64,000 nt of DNA from Paludibacteraceae bacterium (GTDB lineage: Bacteria; Bacteroidota; Bacteroidia; Bacteroidales; Paludibacteraceae): NCBI GenBank assembly GCA_024693065.1, contig JAILLP010000006.1, forward strand, positions 212,470-276,469, read 5' to 3'. Under the pieces are notes generated by a model. The model was given only the letters and a program-made list of their open reading frames with translations, was not told the DNA's origin and did no database searches. A program made the translations under genes and the position numbers. Shown in pieces: positions 28,118-38,613 of the stretch; position 1 is the stretch's first letter; each line of letters opens with the position of its first letter.

Positions 28118-30583
28118 ATGAACATTTCGTACAATTGGTTAAAAAAGTATATCAATCTTGATATAGAGCCGGAAGAAGTCTCAAAGGTTTTAACCTCGAT
28201 AGGCCTTGAGGTCGGTGGAGTTGAAGAGATACAATCCATCAAAGGAGGATTGGAAGGATTAGTAGTGGGTGAGGTATTGGAATGCGTGGCGCATCCAGAC
28301 TCCGACCATCTTCATGTCACGAAAGTCAACATAGGACAGGGCGAGCCCCTGCAGATCGTGTGCGGCGCCGCCAACTGCCGTACAGGGATCAAAACCATCG
28401 TCGCCACCCTCGGCACGAAGTTGTACGAAGGCGACAAATGTTCCACCATCACCAAATTCAAGCTACGCGGCGTGGATTCCTACGGAATGCTCTGCGCGGA
28501 GGACGAGATCGGTGTCGGTACCAGCCATGCGGGCATCATCGAGTTGCCGGCGGACGTGCCAGTGGGCACATTGGCCAAGACCTATTACGGCATCGAGACC
28601 GATTATGTGATCGAGGTGGACATCACCCCTAACCGTATCGACGCGACCTCCCATTACGGTGTGGCGCGCGACCTCGCCGCCTATTTCCAATACCATCAGC
28701 CTGGCAAGTACAAGCTCAGCAAACCGGACGTTTCCGCCTTTAAGGTGGATGACAACAGCTGTCCTGTGAAAGTGGACGTGGAGAACACGGCCGCATGCAC
28801 CCGCTACTCCGGCGTCGCCATCTCTGGCATCACGGTGAAGGAGTCCCCTAAATGGATGCAGAATGCGCTGAAGGCCATCGGCCTTAGGCCAATCAATAAC
28901 GTGGTGGACGCCACCAACTATCTGCTGCATGCCCTTGGACAGCCGCTCCATGCCTTCGATTTGGACAAGATGGCAGGCAAACATATCATCGTCAAGACAT
29001 TGCCCGACGGAACAAAGTTCACCACGCTCGATGGTGTGGAGAGGACATTGACATCCAACGACCTGATGATCTGCGACGAGAAAGGCGGTGCTTGTCTCGC
29101 CGGCGTGTTCGGAGGTTTGGACTCCGGCGTCACCGATTCCACCCGCAACGTATTCCTCGAGAGCGCATGTTTCAACCCTGTATACATCAGGAAGACAGCC
29201 CGCAGATTCGGTCTCAATACCGATGCGTCGTTCCGTTACGAGAGAGGTTGCGACCCTAACAATACGATTTACATCCTGAAGTGCGCCGCACTCCTCATCA
29301 AGGAGTTGGCGGGCGGTAACATATCGAGCGAAGTGCACGACATCTACCCTAGCCCAGTGGCGCCATTCCCTGTGGATATCACCTACAACAAGATCAACTC
29401 CCTCATCGGCAAGGAAATCAAGAAGGAAGAGGTGAAGACCATCCTTTCTGGTCTTGAAATAGAGATCAAGAAGGAGGACGAGAACGGACTTTCGCTCGCT
29501 GTGCCAACCTACAGGGTCGATGTGACCAGGGATGTAGACGTGATCGAAGACCTGCTTCGTATCTATGGCTACGACAACGTGCAGGAGGGCTTATCCCTCA
29601 GCTCGTCCATCGCCTATTCGCCACGTCCGAACAGTCTGAAGCTCCAGAACCTCATCTCCGAGCAATTGACAGGCTGCGGATTCAACGAGATACTCAACAA
29701 CTCGCTCACGAAGATCTCCTATTACGCCGAATCAGAGAAATATCCTCTCAAGAACGGAGTGACAGTGATGAACCCATTGAGCGCCGATTTAGGATGCATG
29801 AGGCAATCATTGCTTTTCGGCGGATTGGAAAGTGTGGCCTACAACGTGAACAGAAAGAATGCGGACATCAAGTTCTACGAGTTCGGCAACTGTTACCACA
29901 AGAATCCTGAGAAGGAATCCACGGAGGAGGCTCCGTTGAAACCATACTCGGAGGAACTCCACCTCGGCATGTGGCTGAGCGGTAACAAGACCACCCAAAG
30001 TTGGGTATTGAAGCAAGAGAAGGCCTCCTTCTACCAGTTGAGGGCATATGTCGAGAACATATTCGCAAGGCTCGGATTCGAGAAGAAAGGCTTGGTATAC
30101 GGTGGCTACGACGACGAATTCATCTCGGAAGGAATGACCATCATGACCCATGCAGGCAAACTGCTCGCCACGTTGGGAGTAGTCTCCAAGAAAGCGTTGA
30201 ACATCTTCGGATTGGAGAACAATGTATATTACGCCGATTTGGAATGGAACAAAATCCTATCCGAATTGAAGAACCACAAGGTTACCTACAAGGAGATCTC
30301 CAAGTTCCCTGAAGTGAAGAGAGATTTGGCGTTGTTGATCAACAAGTCGACCACCTTCGAGGACATCGTCAAAGTGACCATGGAGACGGAGAAGAAATTC
30401 ATCAAGAACATCTATCTCTTCGACGTGTACGAGGGAAAGAACCTCGAGGCGGGCAAGAAATCGTATGCGGTAAGTTTCATTTTGCAAGACGAGGCGAAGA
30501 CGATGAAGGATGGACAAATCGACGCCATCATGAACAAGTTGATGAAGAATTTCGAAGAGAAATTAGGCGCAAAAATCCGTTAA
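28118..30583 (+). CDS. pheT: Phenylalanine-tRNA ligase beta subunit
   Basis: An 821-residue beta chain of phenylalanyl-tRNA synthetase. It starts MNISYNWLKKYI, followed by the EMAP-like tRNA-binding domain (about 40-155, with HPDSDHLHVTKV). Then come the B3/B4 editing region, the B5 DNA-binding-like domain (NPLSADLGCMRQSLL lies in the core that follows) and a C-terminal FDX-anticodon-binding domain (about 728-821, starting near SKFPEVKRDLAL). It pairs with PheS, not in this window. A stem-loop and T run (30611-30640) follows. Confidence 0.98.
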   Translation: MNISYNWLKKYINLDIEPEEVSKVLTSIGLEVGGVEEIQSIKGGLEGLVVGEVLECVAHPDSDHLHVTKVNIGQGEPLQIVCGAANCRTGIKTIVATLGTKLYEGDKCSTITKFKLRGVDSYGMLCAEDEIGVGTSHAGIIELPADVPVGTLAKTYYGIETDYVIEVDITPNRIDATSHYGVARDLAAYFQYHQPGKYKLSKPDVSAFKVDDNSCPVKVDVENTAACTRYSGVAISGITVKESPKWMQNALKAIGLRPINNVVDATNYLLHALGQPLHAFDLDKMAGKHIIVKTLPDGTKFTTLDGVERTLTSNDLMICDEKGGACLAGVFGGLDSGVTDSTRNVFLESACFNPVYIRKTARRFGLNTDASFRYERGCDPNNTIYILKCAALLIKELAGGNISSEVHDIYPSPVAPFPVDITYNKINSLIGKEIKKEEVKTILSGLEIEIKKEDENGLSLAVPTYRVDVTRDVDVIEDLLRIYGYDNVQEGLSLSSSIAYSPRPNSLKLQNLISEQLTGCGFNEILNNSLTKISYYAESEKYPLKNGVTVMNPLSADLGCMRQSLLFGGLESVAYNVNRKNADIKFYEFGNCYHKNPEKESTEEAPLKPYSEELHLGMWLSGNKTTQSWVLKQEKASFYQLRAYVENIFARLGFEKKGLVYGGYDDEFISEGMTIMTHAGKLLATLGVVSKKALNIFGLENNVYYADLEWNKILSELKNHKVTYKEISKFPEVKRDLALLINKSTTFEDIVKVTMETEKKFIKNIYLFDVYEGKNLEAGKKSYAVSFILQDEAKTMKDGQIDAIMNKLMKNFEEKLGAKIR

Positions 30584-30610
30584 TCAATCGGACAAACCAT
30601 AAAATCGAGG

Positions 30611-30640
30611 AAGGGGACTCCTGCTTGGAATCCCCTTTTT
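30611..30640 (+). terminator. Rho-independent-type terminator after pheT
   Basis: AAGGGGA and TCCCCTT form a stem around a loop and are followed by TTT, 28 bases after the pheT stop. Confidence 0.7.
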
Positions 30641-30693
30641 CATTGGCTTCCGTCACCAATAAAGGGGCGAAAAACAATCATAAAGAATTTTGG

Positions 30694-30724
30694 TTTGTAG
30701 GAATAGAAAAAATCATTACCTTTG
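30694..30724 (+). promoter_or_regulatory. Promoter of the tig gene
   Basis: TTTG (30694-30697), 19 bases, then TACCTTTG (30717-30724). This is a near-ideal Bacteroidetes housekeeping promoter. It lies downstream of the first possible tig start codon and so fixes the true start at 30765. Confidence 0.8.
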
Positions 30725-30764
30725 CACCCTGATTTACAAAAGAATTATACTTAAAATAAACAAT

Positions 30765-32132
30765 ATGAATATCGCTAGAAAAGACATCGACGCTACGAAC
30801 GCGATCATCACAATGCAAGTTGTGAAGGCAGATTACCAAGAAGCGGTGGAGAAGACGCTCCGCAAATACAAACAAAGAGCTAACGTGCCAGGATTCCGTC
30901 CGGGAAATGTTCCGATGACGATGGTAAAGAAGCTGTACGGTAAAGCTGCCATGGCAGACGAGATCAACAACATCATTTCAGAGAAATTGATGGATTACAT
31001 CAAGGAGAACAACATCGAGATCCTCGGCCAACCACTTCCTAACAAAACAGAGCAGAAAGAGATTGATTTCAGCAAGGAGGAAGACTTCGAGTTCAAATTT
31101 GACATAGCGATAGCGCCAGAGAACAAGTTGGTTTTGAGCGATAAGATTGTTGCTCCATACTATGAGATCGAGGCCAGCGATGACATGGTGAACAACGCCG
31201 TGAAGTCATACCAAGACCGTTTCGGATCTTACGACGAGGCTACGGACGTGGTTGAGTCCGACGTAGTGAAGGGCGACATCGTGGAGATGCGCACCAAGAC
31301 GAAGGAGAAGGAAGACGGCATCAAGGTAGAGGACGCTGTTCTTTGCCCTAAATACATGAAGGACGCAGACCAGAAGGCACTCTTCGTAGGCGCTAAGGTA
31401 GGCGCATCCGTTTCGTTCAACCCTAAGAAGGCGTTCGAGAACGAAGGAGAGATCGCTTCCCTCTTGAAGATTAAGAGAGAAGAGGTTGCTTCTGTAGATG
31501 CGGATTTCAAGTTCATCATCAAGAGCGTAACCCGTTTCAAGGCGGCTGAGTTGAACCAAGAGTTGTTCGACAAGGCTCTCGGAGAGGGCGTTGTGAAGAG
31601 CGAGGAGGAGTTCAAGGCTCGCTTGGCGGATGACGTCAAGAAATCACTCGTGGCAGACAGCGACTACAAGTTGTTGCTCGATTCCCAAAAGGTATTGGCT
31701 AAGGAAGCGTTCGGTGACGCGGCATTCCCAGACGCATTCCTGAAGCGTTGGGTAGCAGAGACCAACGAGAAGATCAGTGCGGAAGATTTGGAGGCACAAT
31801 ATCCAATGATGTTGGACGATTTGAAATGGCAACTGACCAAGAACAAGATCGCCACGGACAACCAAATCAAGATTGAGGAAGGCGACATGATGGAGTTCGC
31901 CAAGAAGACTGCCCAAGCACAATTCGCTCAATATGGCATGTCGACTGTTCCAACCGACGTTTTGGAGAACTACGCGAAAGAGATGTTGAAGAAGAAAGAG
32001 TCCATCCAGCAGATCGCGGAGCGCGTCATGGAAGAGAAAGTGATGAGCGTTGTGAAGTCCAAGATCAAATTGGATGTGAAGAAAGTTTCGCTTGAAGAGT
32101 TCAATAAACTCTTTTCTGAGCAAGGGAAATAA
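30765..32132 (+). CDS. tig: Trigger factor-like ribosome-associated chaperone
   Basis: A 455-residue trigger factor. The N-terminal ribosome-binding domain has the RANVPGFRPGNVPMTMVK signature near residue 40. The PPIase-like middle part is weakly conserved, as in other Bacteroidetes, and the C-terminal chaperone arms are long and helical. It would bind nascent chains at the ribosome exit. It stands upstream of clpP and clpX in the classic tig-clpP-clpX order. The ATG at 30765 is chosen because a longer frame starting at 30690 would begin inside the promoter. Confidence 0.95.
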   Translation: MNIARKDIDATNAIITMQVVKADYQEAVEKTLRKYKQRANVPGFRPGNVPMTMVKKLYGKAAMADEINNIISEKLMDYIKENNIEILGQPLPNKTEQKEIDFSKEEDFEFKFDIAIAPENKLVLSDKIVAPYYEIEASDDMVNNAVKSYQDRFGSYDEATDVVESDVVKGDIVEMRTKTKEKEDGIKVEDAVLCPKYMKDADQKALFVGAKVGASVSFNPKKAFENEGEIASLLKIKREEVASVDADFKFIIKSVTRFKAAELNQELFDKALGEGVVKSEEEFKARLADDVKKSLVADSDYKLLLDSQKVLAKEAFGDAAFPDAFLKRWVAETNEKISAEDLEAQYPMMLDDLKWQLTKNKIATDNQIKIEEGDMMEFAKKTAQAQFAQYGMSTVPTDVLENYAKEMLKKKESIQQIAERVMEEKVMSVVKSKIKLDVKKVSLEEFNKLFSEQGK

Positions 32133-32151
32133 CAATTTACAATAAAAAATC

Positions 32152-32186
32152 AATCCCGACAACAAAAATTGCCGGGATTTTTTTTG
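32152..32186 (+). terminator. Terminator between tig and clpP
   Basis: AATCCCG and CGGGATT pair with an inner CAA/TTG extension, followed by a run of eight T. Strong intrinsic terminator shape 20 bases after the tig stop. Confidence 0.85.
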
Positions 32187-32260
32187 GTTTTAAATAAAAA
32201 AGTTTTATTAATTTAGTAAACAAAATAGAAGCGTAACCAGACAGATTAATATTTAACAAA

Positions 32261-32938
32261 ATGATGGAAAAAAATGATTTCAGGAAATATGCGGTAGGTC
32301 ATCTTGGAATGAACGGATTAGCCTTAGACCAATACACCTCACGCATATCCAACAGTTACATATCACCCAGCATCTTGGAGGAACGTCAACTGAACGTAAC
32401 GCAGATGGACGTCTTTTCAAGGCTTATGATGGACCGCATCATATTTCTCGGAACGGAGGTGGACGATTATTCCGCCAACGTGATTCAGGCGCAACTGCTC
32501 TATCTGGACTCGTCCGATCCGGGGAAAGACATCTCGATATACCTGAACACCCCTGGAGGATCGGTATACGCAGGCCTAGGCATCTATGACACGATGCAGT
32601 ACATCGGATGTGACGTAGCGACCATCTGCACCGGCATGGCGGCATCCATGGGTGCGGTTCTACTGGTGGCCGGGACGAAAGGGAAGCGCTCCGCATTGAA
32701 GCACTCCCGCGTCATGATCCACCAACCCATGGGAGGAGCCCAGGGACAAGCGTCGGATATTGAAATCACCGCGAGGGAGATCCAGAAACTGAAGAAAGAG
32801 CTATATACAATCATAGCGGAACATTCCGGGAATCCGTACGACAAGATATTTCAAGACTCCGACAGGGATTATTGGATGACAGCCGAAGAAGCGAAAGCGT
32901 ACGGCATGATCGATGAAGTATTAGTGAGGAACAAATAA
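32261..32938 (+). CDS. clpP: ATP-dependent Clp protease proteolytic subunit
   Basis: A 225-residue ClpP serine protease. The catalytic serine is in TGMAASMGA (Ser129), the histidine in [11 protein letters not shown] (His154); the Asp lies in the segment [10 protein letters not shown]. The oxyanion loop [11 protein letters not shown] is present. Subunits form the tetradecameric barrel fed by ClpX, encoded 8 bases downstream. Two ATGs in tandem (32261, 32264) can start it. Confidence 0.98.
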   Translation: MMEKNDFRKYAVGHLGMNGLALDQYTSRISNSYISPSILEERQLNVTQMDVFSRLMMDRIIFLGTEVDDYSANVIQAQLLYLDSSDPGKDISIYLNTPGGSVYAGLGIYDTMQYIGCDVATICTGMAASMGAVLLVAGTKGKRSALKHSRVMIHQPMGGAQGQASDIEITAREIQKLKKELYTIIAEHSGNPYDKIFQDSDRDYWMTAEEAKAYGMIDEVLVRNK

Positions 32939-32945
32939 GGCAGAG

Positions 32946-34184
32946 ATGGCAGTTAACACGAAAAGCACAAATAGGTGCAGTTTCTGTGGCAGGTCACAGA
33001 AGGAAGTGAACATGCTGATCACGGGACCTTCCGTCAACATCTGCGACGAATGCGTGCGAATGGCTTACGAAATAGTCGAAAGCAACAAAAAAGGTTATGG
33101 AGACAACTCCGACTTCGATGCGAAAGACCTTCCTAAGCCAATTGAGATAAAGCAATTCCTCGACCAGTACGTCATCGGGCAGGATGTGGCGAAGAAAACC
33201 CTTTCCGTTGCAGTCTACAACCATTACAAACGGCTCATGCAGCCTAAGGACGACGAGGGTGTTGAGATTGAAAAATCCAACATCATCATGGTTGGAGCGA
33301 CGGGAACAGGGAAGACTTTGCTTGCGAAGACCATCGCAAAACTTTTGAAGGTACCATTCGCAATCGTAGACGCCACGGTTTTGACTGAAGCGGGATATGT
33401 GGGCGAAGATATCGAGAGCATTCTCACCCGATTGTTGCAAGCGTCGGACTACGACGTCAAAGCGGCTGAGCGAGGCATTGTATTCATCGATGAGATAGAC
33501 AAGATCGCCCGCAAGGGAGACAATCCGTCCATCACGAGGGACGTGAGCGGAGAGGGTGTCCAGCAAGGCTTGCTCAAGTTATTGGAAGGTTCCATCGTGA
33601 ATGTGCCGCCGCAAGGAGGCCGAAAGCATCCGGACCAGAAGATGATACCGGTGGATACGAAAAACATCCTCTTCATCTGTGGAGGAGCGTTTGACGGAAT
33701 CGAGCACAAGATAGCCCATAGGCTCAACACCAAAGTGGTGGGATACGCCGCGGCGAAAAAACAGGGAGTTGTGGACATGGAGAACATACTGCAGTACGTC
33801 TCCCCGCAAGACCTGAAATCCTTCGGTCTCATCCCGGAAATCATCGGCAGGTTGCCGTTGCTCTGTCACCTGAACCAATTGGACCGTAAAGCGTTGCGTT
33901 CCATCCTGACAGAGCCGAAGAACTCCATTATCAAGCAATACGTCAAGATGTTTGATATGGACGACGTGAAGCTCACGTTCGACGAAGATGTATTGGAATA
34001 TATCGTGGACAAAGCGGTAGAGTTCAAGCTCGGGGCGAGAGGGCTCCGCTCCATCGTGGAGACCATCATGTTGGACGTGATGTTCGAGATCCCCTCCTCT
34101 GGAAAAAAGAAGGTCAGCATCACCAAAGCGTACGCTGAATCGAAGATCCAGAGCGCCAATATAGAGAAATTGAGGGTGGCATGA
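32946..34184 (+). CDS. clpX: ATP-dependent Clp protease ATP-binding subunit ClpX
   Basis: A 412-residue AAA+ unfoldase. The N-terminal zinc-binding domain has CSFC and CDEC pairs. Walker A is GATGTGKT (about 117-124), Walker B is [11 protein letters not shown]. The ClpP-binding loop lies in the region after YAAAKKQG, and the sensor-2 arginine in LGARGLRS. It delivers substrates to ClpP, encoded just upstream. Confidence 0.98.
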   Translation: MAVNTKSTNRCSFCGRSQKEVNMLITGPSVNICDECVRMAYEIVESNKKGYGDNSDFDAKDLPKPIEIKQFLDQYVIGQDVAKKTLSVAVYNHYKRLMQPKDDEGVEIEKSNIIMVGATGTGKTLLAKTIAKLLKVPFAIVDATVLTEAGYVGEDIESILTRLLQASDYDVKAAERGIVFIDEIDKIARKGDNPSITRDVSGEGVQQGLLKLLEGSIVNVPPQGGRKHPDQKMIPVDTKNILFICGGAFDGIEHKIAHRLNTKVVGYAAAKKQGVVDMENILQYVSPQDLKSFGLIPEIIGRLPLLCHLNQLDRKALRSILTEPKNSIIKQYVKMFDMDDVKLTFDEDVLEYIVDKAVEFKLGARGLRSIVETIMLDVMFEIPSSGKKKVSITKAYAESKIQSANIEKLRVA

Positions 34185-34227
34185 TAAAATTTAACATTTT
34201 TATGATGCCAATTAACGTACTGTAATA

Positions 34228-34235
34228 TACATTTG
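34228..34235 (+). promoter_or_regulatory. Putative -7 box of recQ
   Basis: TACATTTG matches TAnnTTTG and lies in the 130-base gap between clpX and recQ. The -33 position holds only a T-rich run. Confidence 0.5.
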
Positions 34236-34317
34236 CGCCTACAATTGCACGCCACCCTTGATGTACGGGACAGCTAATGTCCAAGGGATGATTTTAACGA
34301 TTAATTGTGTTCCGATT

Positions 34318-36504
34318 ATGAAAGACAATGAATTGGCAAAACAACTGAAGTTGCATTTTGGTTTTGATTCCTTCAAAGGAAACCAAGAGGCAATTATCAC
34401 CAACCTTTTGGCTGGGAAGGACACGTTTGTCCTCATGCCAACAGGTGGTGGCAAGTCATTGTGCTATCAATTACCGTCATTAATGATGGCAGGCACTGCA
34501 ATTGTGATTTCTCCGCTCATTGCGCTGATGAAGAATCAGGTGGATGCGATGAGGAACTTCAGCGAAGAGGATGGTATCGCTCACTTCATCAACTCATCCC
34601 TCAACAAGGCGGCGATAGACAACGTGAAGACGGACATCCTGGAGGGTAGGACGAAATTACTCTACGTGGCTCCGGAGTCGTTAACCAAGGAAGAGAACGT
34701 GGAATTCCTCAGACAAGTGAAGATATCCTTCTTCGCCATAGACGAGGCGCATTGTATCTCGGAATGGGGACATGACTTCAGACCGGAATATAGAAGGATT
34801 CGCCCGATAATCAATGAGATAGGACAAAAAGTCGCCGTCATTGCATTGACAGCGACAGCCACCCCTAAGGTGCAACACGACATACAGAAGAGCCTCGGCA
34901 TCACGGATGCGACTGTGTTCAAATCGTCGTTCAACCGCCCGAACCTCTACTATGAAGTAAAGCCTAAGCGGGACGACATCGACAAGGAGATCATCAAATT
35001 CATCCGAAGCCAGGAAGGCAAGTCCGGCATCATCTACTGCCTCAGCCGCAAAAAGGTGGAGGAGTTGGCGGAGACCCTGCGCGTGAACGGCATCAACGCC
35101 TTGGCATATCATGCGGGCATGGATAGCGCGACACGTTCAGGCAATCAGGACTGCTTCTTGATGGAGAAGGTGCAGGTGATTGTAGCCACCATCGCATTCG
35201 GTATGGGAATCGACAAACCAGACGTGCGGTTCGTCATCCACTACGACATACCGAAGAGTTTGGAAGGCTACTACCAAGAGACGGGAAGGGCCGGACGTGA
35301 CGGTGGCGAAGGACGCTGTATCGCCTTCTATTCCAACAGCGACTTGCAGAAGCTGGAGAAATTCATGCAAGGCAAGCCTATCGCGGAACAGGAGATCGGC
35401 AAGCAGCTGCTTTTGGAGACTGCAGCATATGCGGAGAGCGTAGTTTGTAGAAGAAAAGTATTATTACACTACTTTGGTGAGGAATACTCTGAAGATAATT
35501 GTGGAAATTGTGATAATTGTTTAAATCCGAAAAAACAAGTGGAAGCGAAAGAGTTGCTATGTACCGTTCTGGAGACGATCATAGCGTTGAATGAAAAGTT
35601 TAAAACGGAGCATGTTATTGATGTCATCATGGGAAATGAGACATCAGAAGTTAAATCTTACGGACATGACGAGGAAATCGATACGTTTGGTGAAGGCAAG
35701 GATGAAAGTGAAAGGACGTGGCAAAATGTGATCCAAAAAGCGATGATATGCGGATATATCACCAAGGACATAGAGAACTACGGTATCCTGAAAATCACCC
35801 CGGAGGGTAAAGCGTTCCTCAAAAAACCTAAATCGTTCGAAATCGTCAGCGAGGACGAGGAAGACGTGGAGGAAGTGGACATCCAGCTGAAGGGTGTGGC
35901 GTCTTGTTGCGCCGACCCTGCCCTATTCTCCATGCTGAAGGATTTGCGTAAGAACCTTTCCAAGAAATTGGGGTTGCCTCCATTCGTGATCTTCCAAGAT
36001 CCATCTTTGGAGGCGATGGCCACCACCTACCCTATCACCATTGAAGAATTACAAAACATTCCTGGTGTGGGTGCCGGCAAGGCAAAACGCTTCGGTGAGG
36101 AGTTTGTCCAACTCATCAAGAAACATGTTCAGGAGAACGAAATCGAACGCCCGGAAGACCTTCGCGTACGTTCTGTGGCGAACAAATCCAAACTGAAGGT
36201 CTCCATCATCCAAGCCATCGACAGAAAGATCGCTTTGGACGATATCGCTGAATCGAAGGGTTTGGATTTCGACGAGCTGTTGGATGAAATCGAGGCTATT
36301 GTCAACTCAGGTACGAAGATCAACATCGATTACTTCCTTGTCCAAATCATGGATCAGGAGCGTATCGACGAGGTGTTCGATTACTTCAAGGAGGCGGAAT
36401 CCGAGGATGTCGAGGATGCGCTGAAAGAGTTGGGTGAGAACGATTACTCTGAAGAGGAAATCAGACTTGTCAGAATTAAATTCATCTCCGAGATGGGTAA
36501 TTAA
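34318..36504 (+). CDS. recQ: ATP-dependent DNA helicase RecQ
   Basis: A 728-residue RecQ helicase from the ATG at 34318; in-frame starts at 34261 and 34288 would add 19 or 10 residues. Walker A is TGGGKSLCYQ, the DEAH box is AIDEAHCISEWGHDFR, and motif VI is QETGRAGRDG. The zinc-binding part has CRRKVLLHYFGEE and CGNCDNC. An HRDC domain with VGAGKAKRFGEEF lies around residues 540-615, followed by an acidic helicase-C-terminal extension. It acts in recombination repair. Adjacency to clpX is common in this group. Confidence 0.97.
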   Translation: MKDNELAKQLKLHFGFDSFKGNQEAIITNLLAGKDTFVLMPTGGGKSLCYQLPSLMMAGTAIVISPLIALMKNQVDAMRNFSEEDGIAHFINSSLNKAAIDNVKTDILEGRTKLLYVAPESLTKEENVEFLRQVKISFFAIDEAHCISEWGHDFRPEYRRIRPIINEIGQKVAVIALTATATPKVQHDIQKSLGITDATVFKSSFNRPNLYYEVKPKRDDIDKEIIKFIRSQEGKSGIIYCLSRKKVEELAETLRVNGINALAYHAGMDSATRSGNQDCFLMEKVQVIVATIAFGMGIDKPDVRFVIHYDIPKSLEGYYQETGRAGRDGGEGRCIAFYSNSDLQKLEKFMQGKPIAEQEIGKQLLLETAAYAESVVCRRKVLLHYFGEEYSEDNCGNCDNCLNPKKQVEAKELLCTVLETIIALNEKFKTEHVIDVIMGNETSEVKSYGHDEEIDTFGEGKDESERTWQNVIQKAMICGYITKDIENYGILKITPEGKAFLKKPKSFEIVSEDEEDVEEVDIQLKGVASCCADPALFSMLKDLRKNLSKKLGLPPFVIFQDPSLEAMATTYPITIEELQNIPGVGAGKAKRFGEEFVQLIKKHVQENEIERPEDLRVRSVANKSKLKVSIIQAIDRKIALDDIAESKGLDFDELLDEIEAIVNSGTKINIDYFLVQIMDQERIDEVFDYFKEAESEDVEDALKELGENDYSEEEIRLVRIKFISEMGN

Positions 36505-36532
36505 TTTAGTCTGACGTAGATATATCAATGGG

Positions 36533-36566
36533 AAAGGGAGTTCCGGAGGGCCGGGATTCCCTTTTT
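36533..36566 (+). terminator. Terminator after recQ
   Basis: AAAGGGA...CCGG pairs with CCGG...TCCCTTT across a short loop, ending in a T run. 28 bases after the recQ stop. Confidence 0.75.
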
Positions 36567-36624
36567 GTATAGTTAATAGTTAAGAATTAAGTGTTTTAAA
36601 GTTTAGGTTTAGATGTGGAATAAA

Positions 36625-36660
36625 CAAGGGCGAAGCAGATATCATTCCGCTTCGCCCTTG
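36625..36660 (-). terminator. Inverted repeat, probable terminator of the flavodiiron gene
   Basis: CAAGGGCGAAGC and GCTTCGCCCTTG form a perfect 12-bp stem around 12 bases, lying 26 bases past the stop of the minus-strand flavoprotein gene. Followed on the minus strand by TTTATT. Confidence 0.65.
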
Positions 36661-36685
36661 CGTTTATCGTTAGATGTTCTCTTGC

Positions 36686-37840
36686 TTATTTGCGCACGAT
36701 AGCCTCCGCCAATGCCTCTATCTGCGGTTTGTCCGCCTCCTTCATGCGGCTCTTAATCGTCACGACTGGCTCCACGATCTCCACCGCCTTCATCTTCTCC
36801 AGCATCTCACGCATGATGCGTGCCGCCTGTGGCGCCCATGTGCCGTTCTCGATCAGACCGACACGGCGACGCTGGTATCCCTTGATGGAGAGCTTGTGCA
36901 GGAAGTTGTGCATAGGAGGGAAGATGCCTCCGTCGTAGGTGGCGCAGGCCAACACCATGGATTCCATCCTGAAAGCGTCTTCTATCGCCTCAGCGACGTC
37001 ATCACGGCTCAAATCAGTAATAGCTACCTTGGTGGCTCCTTTTGCGCTTAGAGAGGCTGCGATCGCCTCCGCCGCCGCACGTGTGCCTCCGTGGATGGAT
37101 GCGTATGCGACCAACACACCGCCTGGCGTCTCCACATCATACTTGCACCAGATGGAATAGAGACGGATAGCCTCTTTCAACAAATCGTTCTCAAGAACCG
37201 GTCCGTGCAATGGACAAATCTTCTCGATCGTCAACGCAGATGCTTTGCGCAACAGGGCGTCCACCTGCGCACCGTACTTTCCGCAGATGTTGAAGTAGTA
37301 GCGACGGGCTTCGCATGCCCAATCGTCCGGGTCTGCTCCGTACACGCCGAACTTGCCGAATCCGTCGGCCGAGAAGAGCGTTTTCTCACTCTCCAAGTAG
37401 GTGACGATCACCTCTGGCCAGTGGACCATCGGTGCGGTGAAGAAACGTAGCGTATTGTTGCCCAAAGAGAGGGCGTCGCCTTCTCCCACGGCTTTCGTCG
37501 TGAAGGTTTTTCCCTCGAAGAATTGTCCCATGAATTGGATGGCTTTGGCGCTCGCCACGATGGTCACGCCAGGGTATGCCTCCACCAATGCGGCGATGGA
37601 TCCGCTGTGGTCAGGCTCCATGTGTTGCACGATGAGGTATTGCGGAGTTCTTCCCGCCAACGCTTTCTTGACGTTCTCCAACCACTCGCCGGTCTTGCGG
37701 GCGTCCACCGTATCCATGATGGCAATCTGTTGGTCTTCAATGAGGTAGGAGTTATAGCACATTCCTTCCGGAACGATGTATTGACTTTCGAACAAGTCTA
37801 TATCAGGGTCATCCACCCCGATGTATTTCACACATGACAT
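36686..37840 (-). CDS. FprA-type flavodiiron protein (A-type flavoprotein)
   Basis: A 384-residue soluble enzyme. The N-terminal metallo-beta-lactamase-like domain has the diiron-site motif HMEPDH near residue 80 and HWPEVIV near 148. The C-terminal flavodoxin domain (about 250-384) starts VLVAYASIHGGTRAAAE. By family it reduces O2 or NO to protect an anaerobe from oxygen or nitric oxide. It is transcribed alone behind a near-ideal promoter, and its terminator faces that of recQ. Confidence 0.95.
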   Translation of the reverse strand: MSCVKYIGVDDPDIDLFESQYIVPEGMCYNSYLIEDQQIAIMDTVDARKTGEWLENVKKALAGRTPQYLIVQHMEPDHSGSIAALVEAYPGVTIVASAKAIQFMGQFFEGKTFTTKAVGEGDALSLGNNTLRFFTAPMVHWPEVIVTYLESEKTLFSADGFGKFGVYGADPDDWACEARRYYFNICGKYGAQVDALLRKASALTIEKICPLHGPVLENDLLKEAIRLYSIWCKYDVETPGGVLVAYASIHGGTRAAAEAIAASLSAKGATKVAITDLSRDDVAEAIEDAFRMESMVLACATYDGGIFPPMHNFLHKLSIKGYQRRRVGLIENGTWAPQAARIMREMLEKMKAVEIVEPVVTIKSRMKEADKPQIEALAEAIVRK

Positions 37841-37883
37841 AATGATAAGTTTTGCTTTATTAATTCTTCTTTTATCTAGACTT

Positions 37884-37914
37884 CAAACTTAGTGATTTTT
37901 GAGGAATTAGCAAA
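37884..37914 (-). promoter_or_regulatory. Promoter of the flavodiiron gene
   Basis: On the minus strand TTTG (37914-37911), 19 bases, then TAAGTTTG (37891-37884). A full match to the -33/-7 consensus, about 45 bases before the ATG. Confidence 0.75.
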
Positions 37915-37976
37915 ATGTAGAATTTAGTTTTTAGAATTCCCCCAACAACTATCATCAAGGCCTCAATTCAAAATTC

Positions 37977-38594
37977 TTAATTCTTAATTGACTTCGTCGA
38001 ACTATCGTTTCTTAATTCAATAAAGTGTTCCACCCCCATCCTCTCGTCACCCTTCATGAACGGGTTCCACACATCGCCCAAGAACGCAGCGCCACCGAAT
38101 CCCCAGTTTCGGACGAGCGGAAGACGTTCAGCCGACATTCCGCCTAAGGCAACCACCTTGTCGTCAATGATACCTTCCTCTTTTGCCTTGCGCAACATGT
38201 CAGGAGAAAGGGACGGTCCGTACCCTTGCTTGGAGATGCTGTCGAAGATTGGGCTGAGGAAGAGATAGTCACATTGAGGCTTATGGGCGACCACCTCCTC
38301 CAAGCTATGGCAGGAGCGGGAGACATGTCCCTTCCACGACTGTGGCGGATAGGGATTCCGCTGGTTGAGATGAACACCCTTCAGCCCATACTTCTCCGCC
38401 AACTCGAAATGGTCATGCAAGACGATACGTGGGTAGTATTGCGGATCCACCTGCTCCAAGAACGACTCGTAGGCAAGCACATCCGCCTCCGGCTTGCGTA
38501 GGTGAAGGTACTCCAATCCGTTCCTGAACAGGGCGTCCACACACTGCGCTTCGCCTTGGAAAAACGTGGGATAGGTAATCACAATCAGTTTCAT
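37977..38594 (-). CDS. ThiE/TenI-like thiamin phosphate synthase-family protein
   Basis: A 205-residue TIM-barrel protein of the ThiE/TenI family and the last gene of the thiamin operon. Family motifs are LEYLHLRKPEAD near residue 30, VLHDHFELAEKYGLKGVHLN and YLFLSPIFDSISKQGYG. A bona fide ThiE is encoded upstream in the same operon, so this copy may act as a TenI-type thiazole tautomerase; that is inference. Confidence 0.85.
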   Translation of the reverse strand: MKLIVITYPTFFQGEAQCVDALFRNGLEYLHLRKPEADVLAYESFLEQVDPQYYPRIVLHDHFELAEKYGLKGVHLNQRNPYPPQSWKGHVSRSCHSLEEVVAHKPQCDYLFLSPIFDSISKQGYGPSLSPDMLRKAKEEGIIDDKVVALGGMSAERLPLVRNWGFGGAAFLGDVWNPFMKGDERMGVEHFIELRNDSSTKSIKN

Positions 38595-38613
38595 GCCTAA
38601 ACAATATAATTAT

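Noticed and set aside
28463..29338. 291-codon open frame opposite pheT
   Set aside because: Shadow of pheT; no domain recognisable.
30690..30764. N-terminal extension of the trigger factor
   Set aside because: The start codon would lie upstream of the -7 box TACCTTTG at 30717-30724, so it would not be in the transcript.
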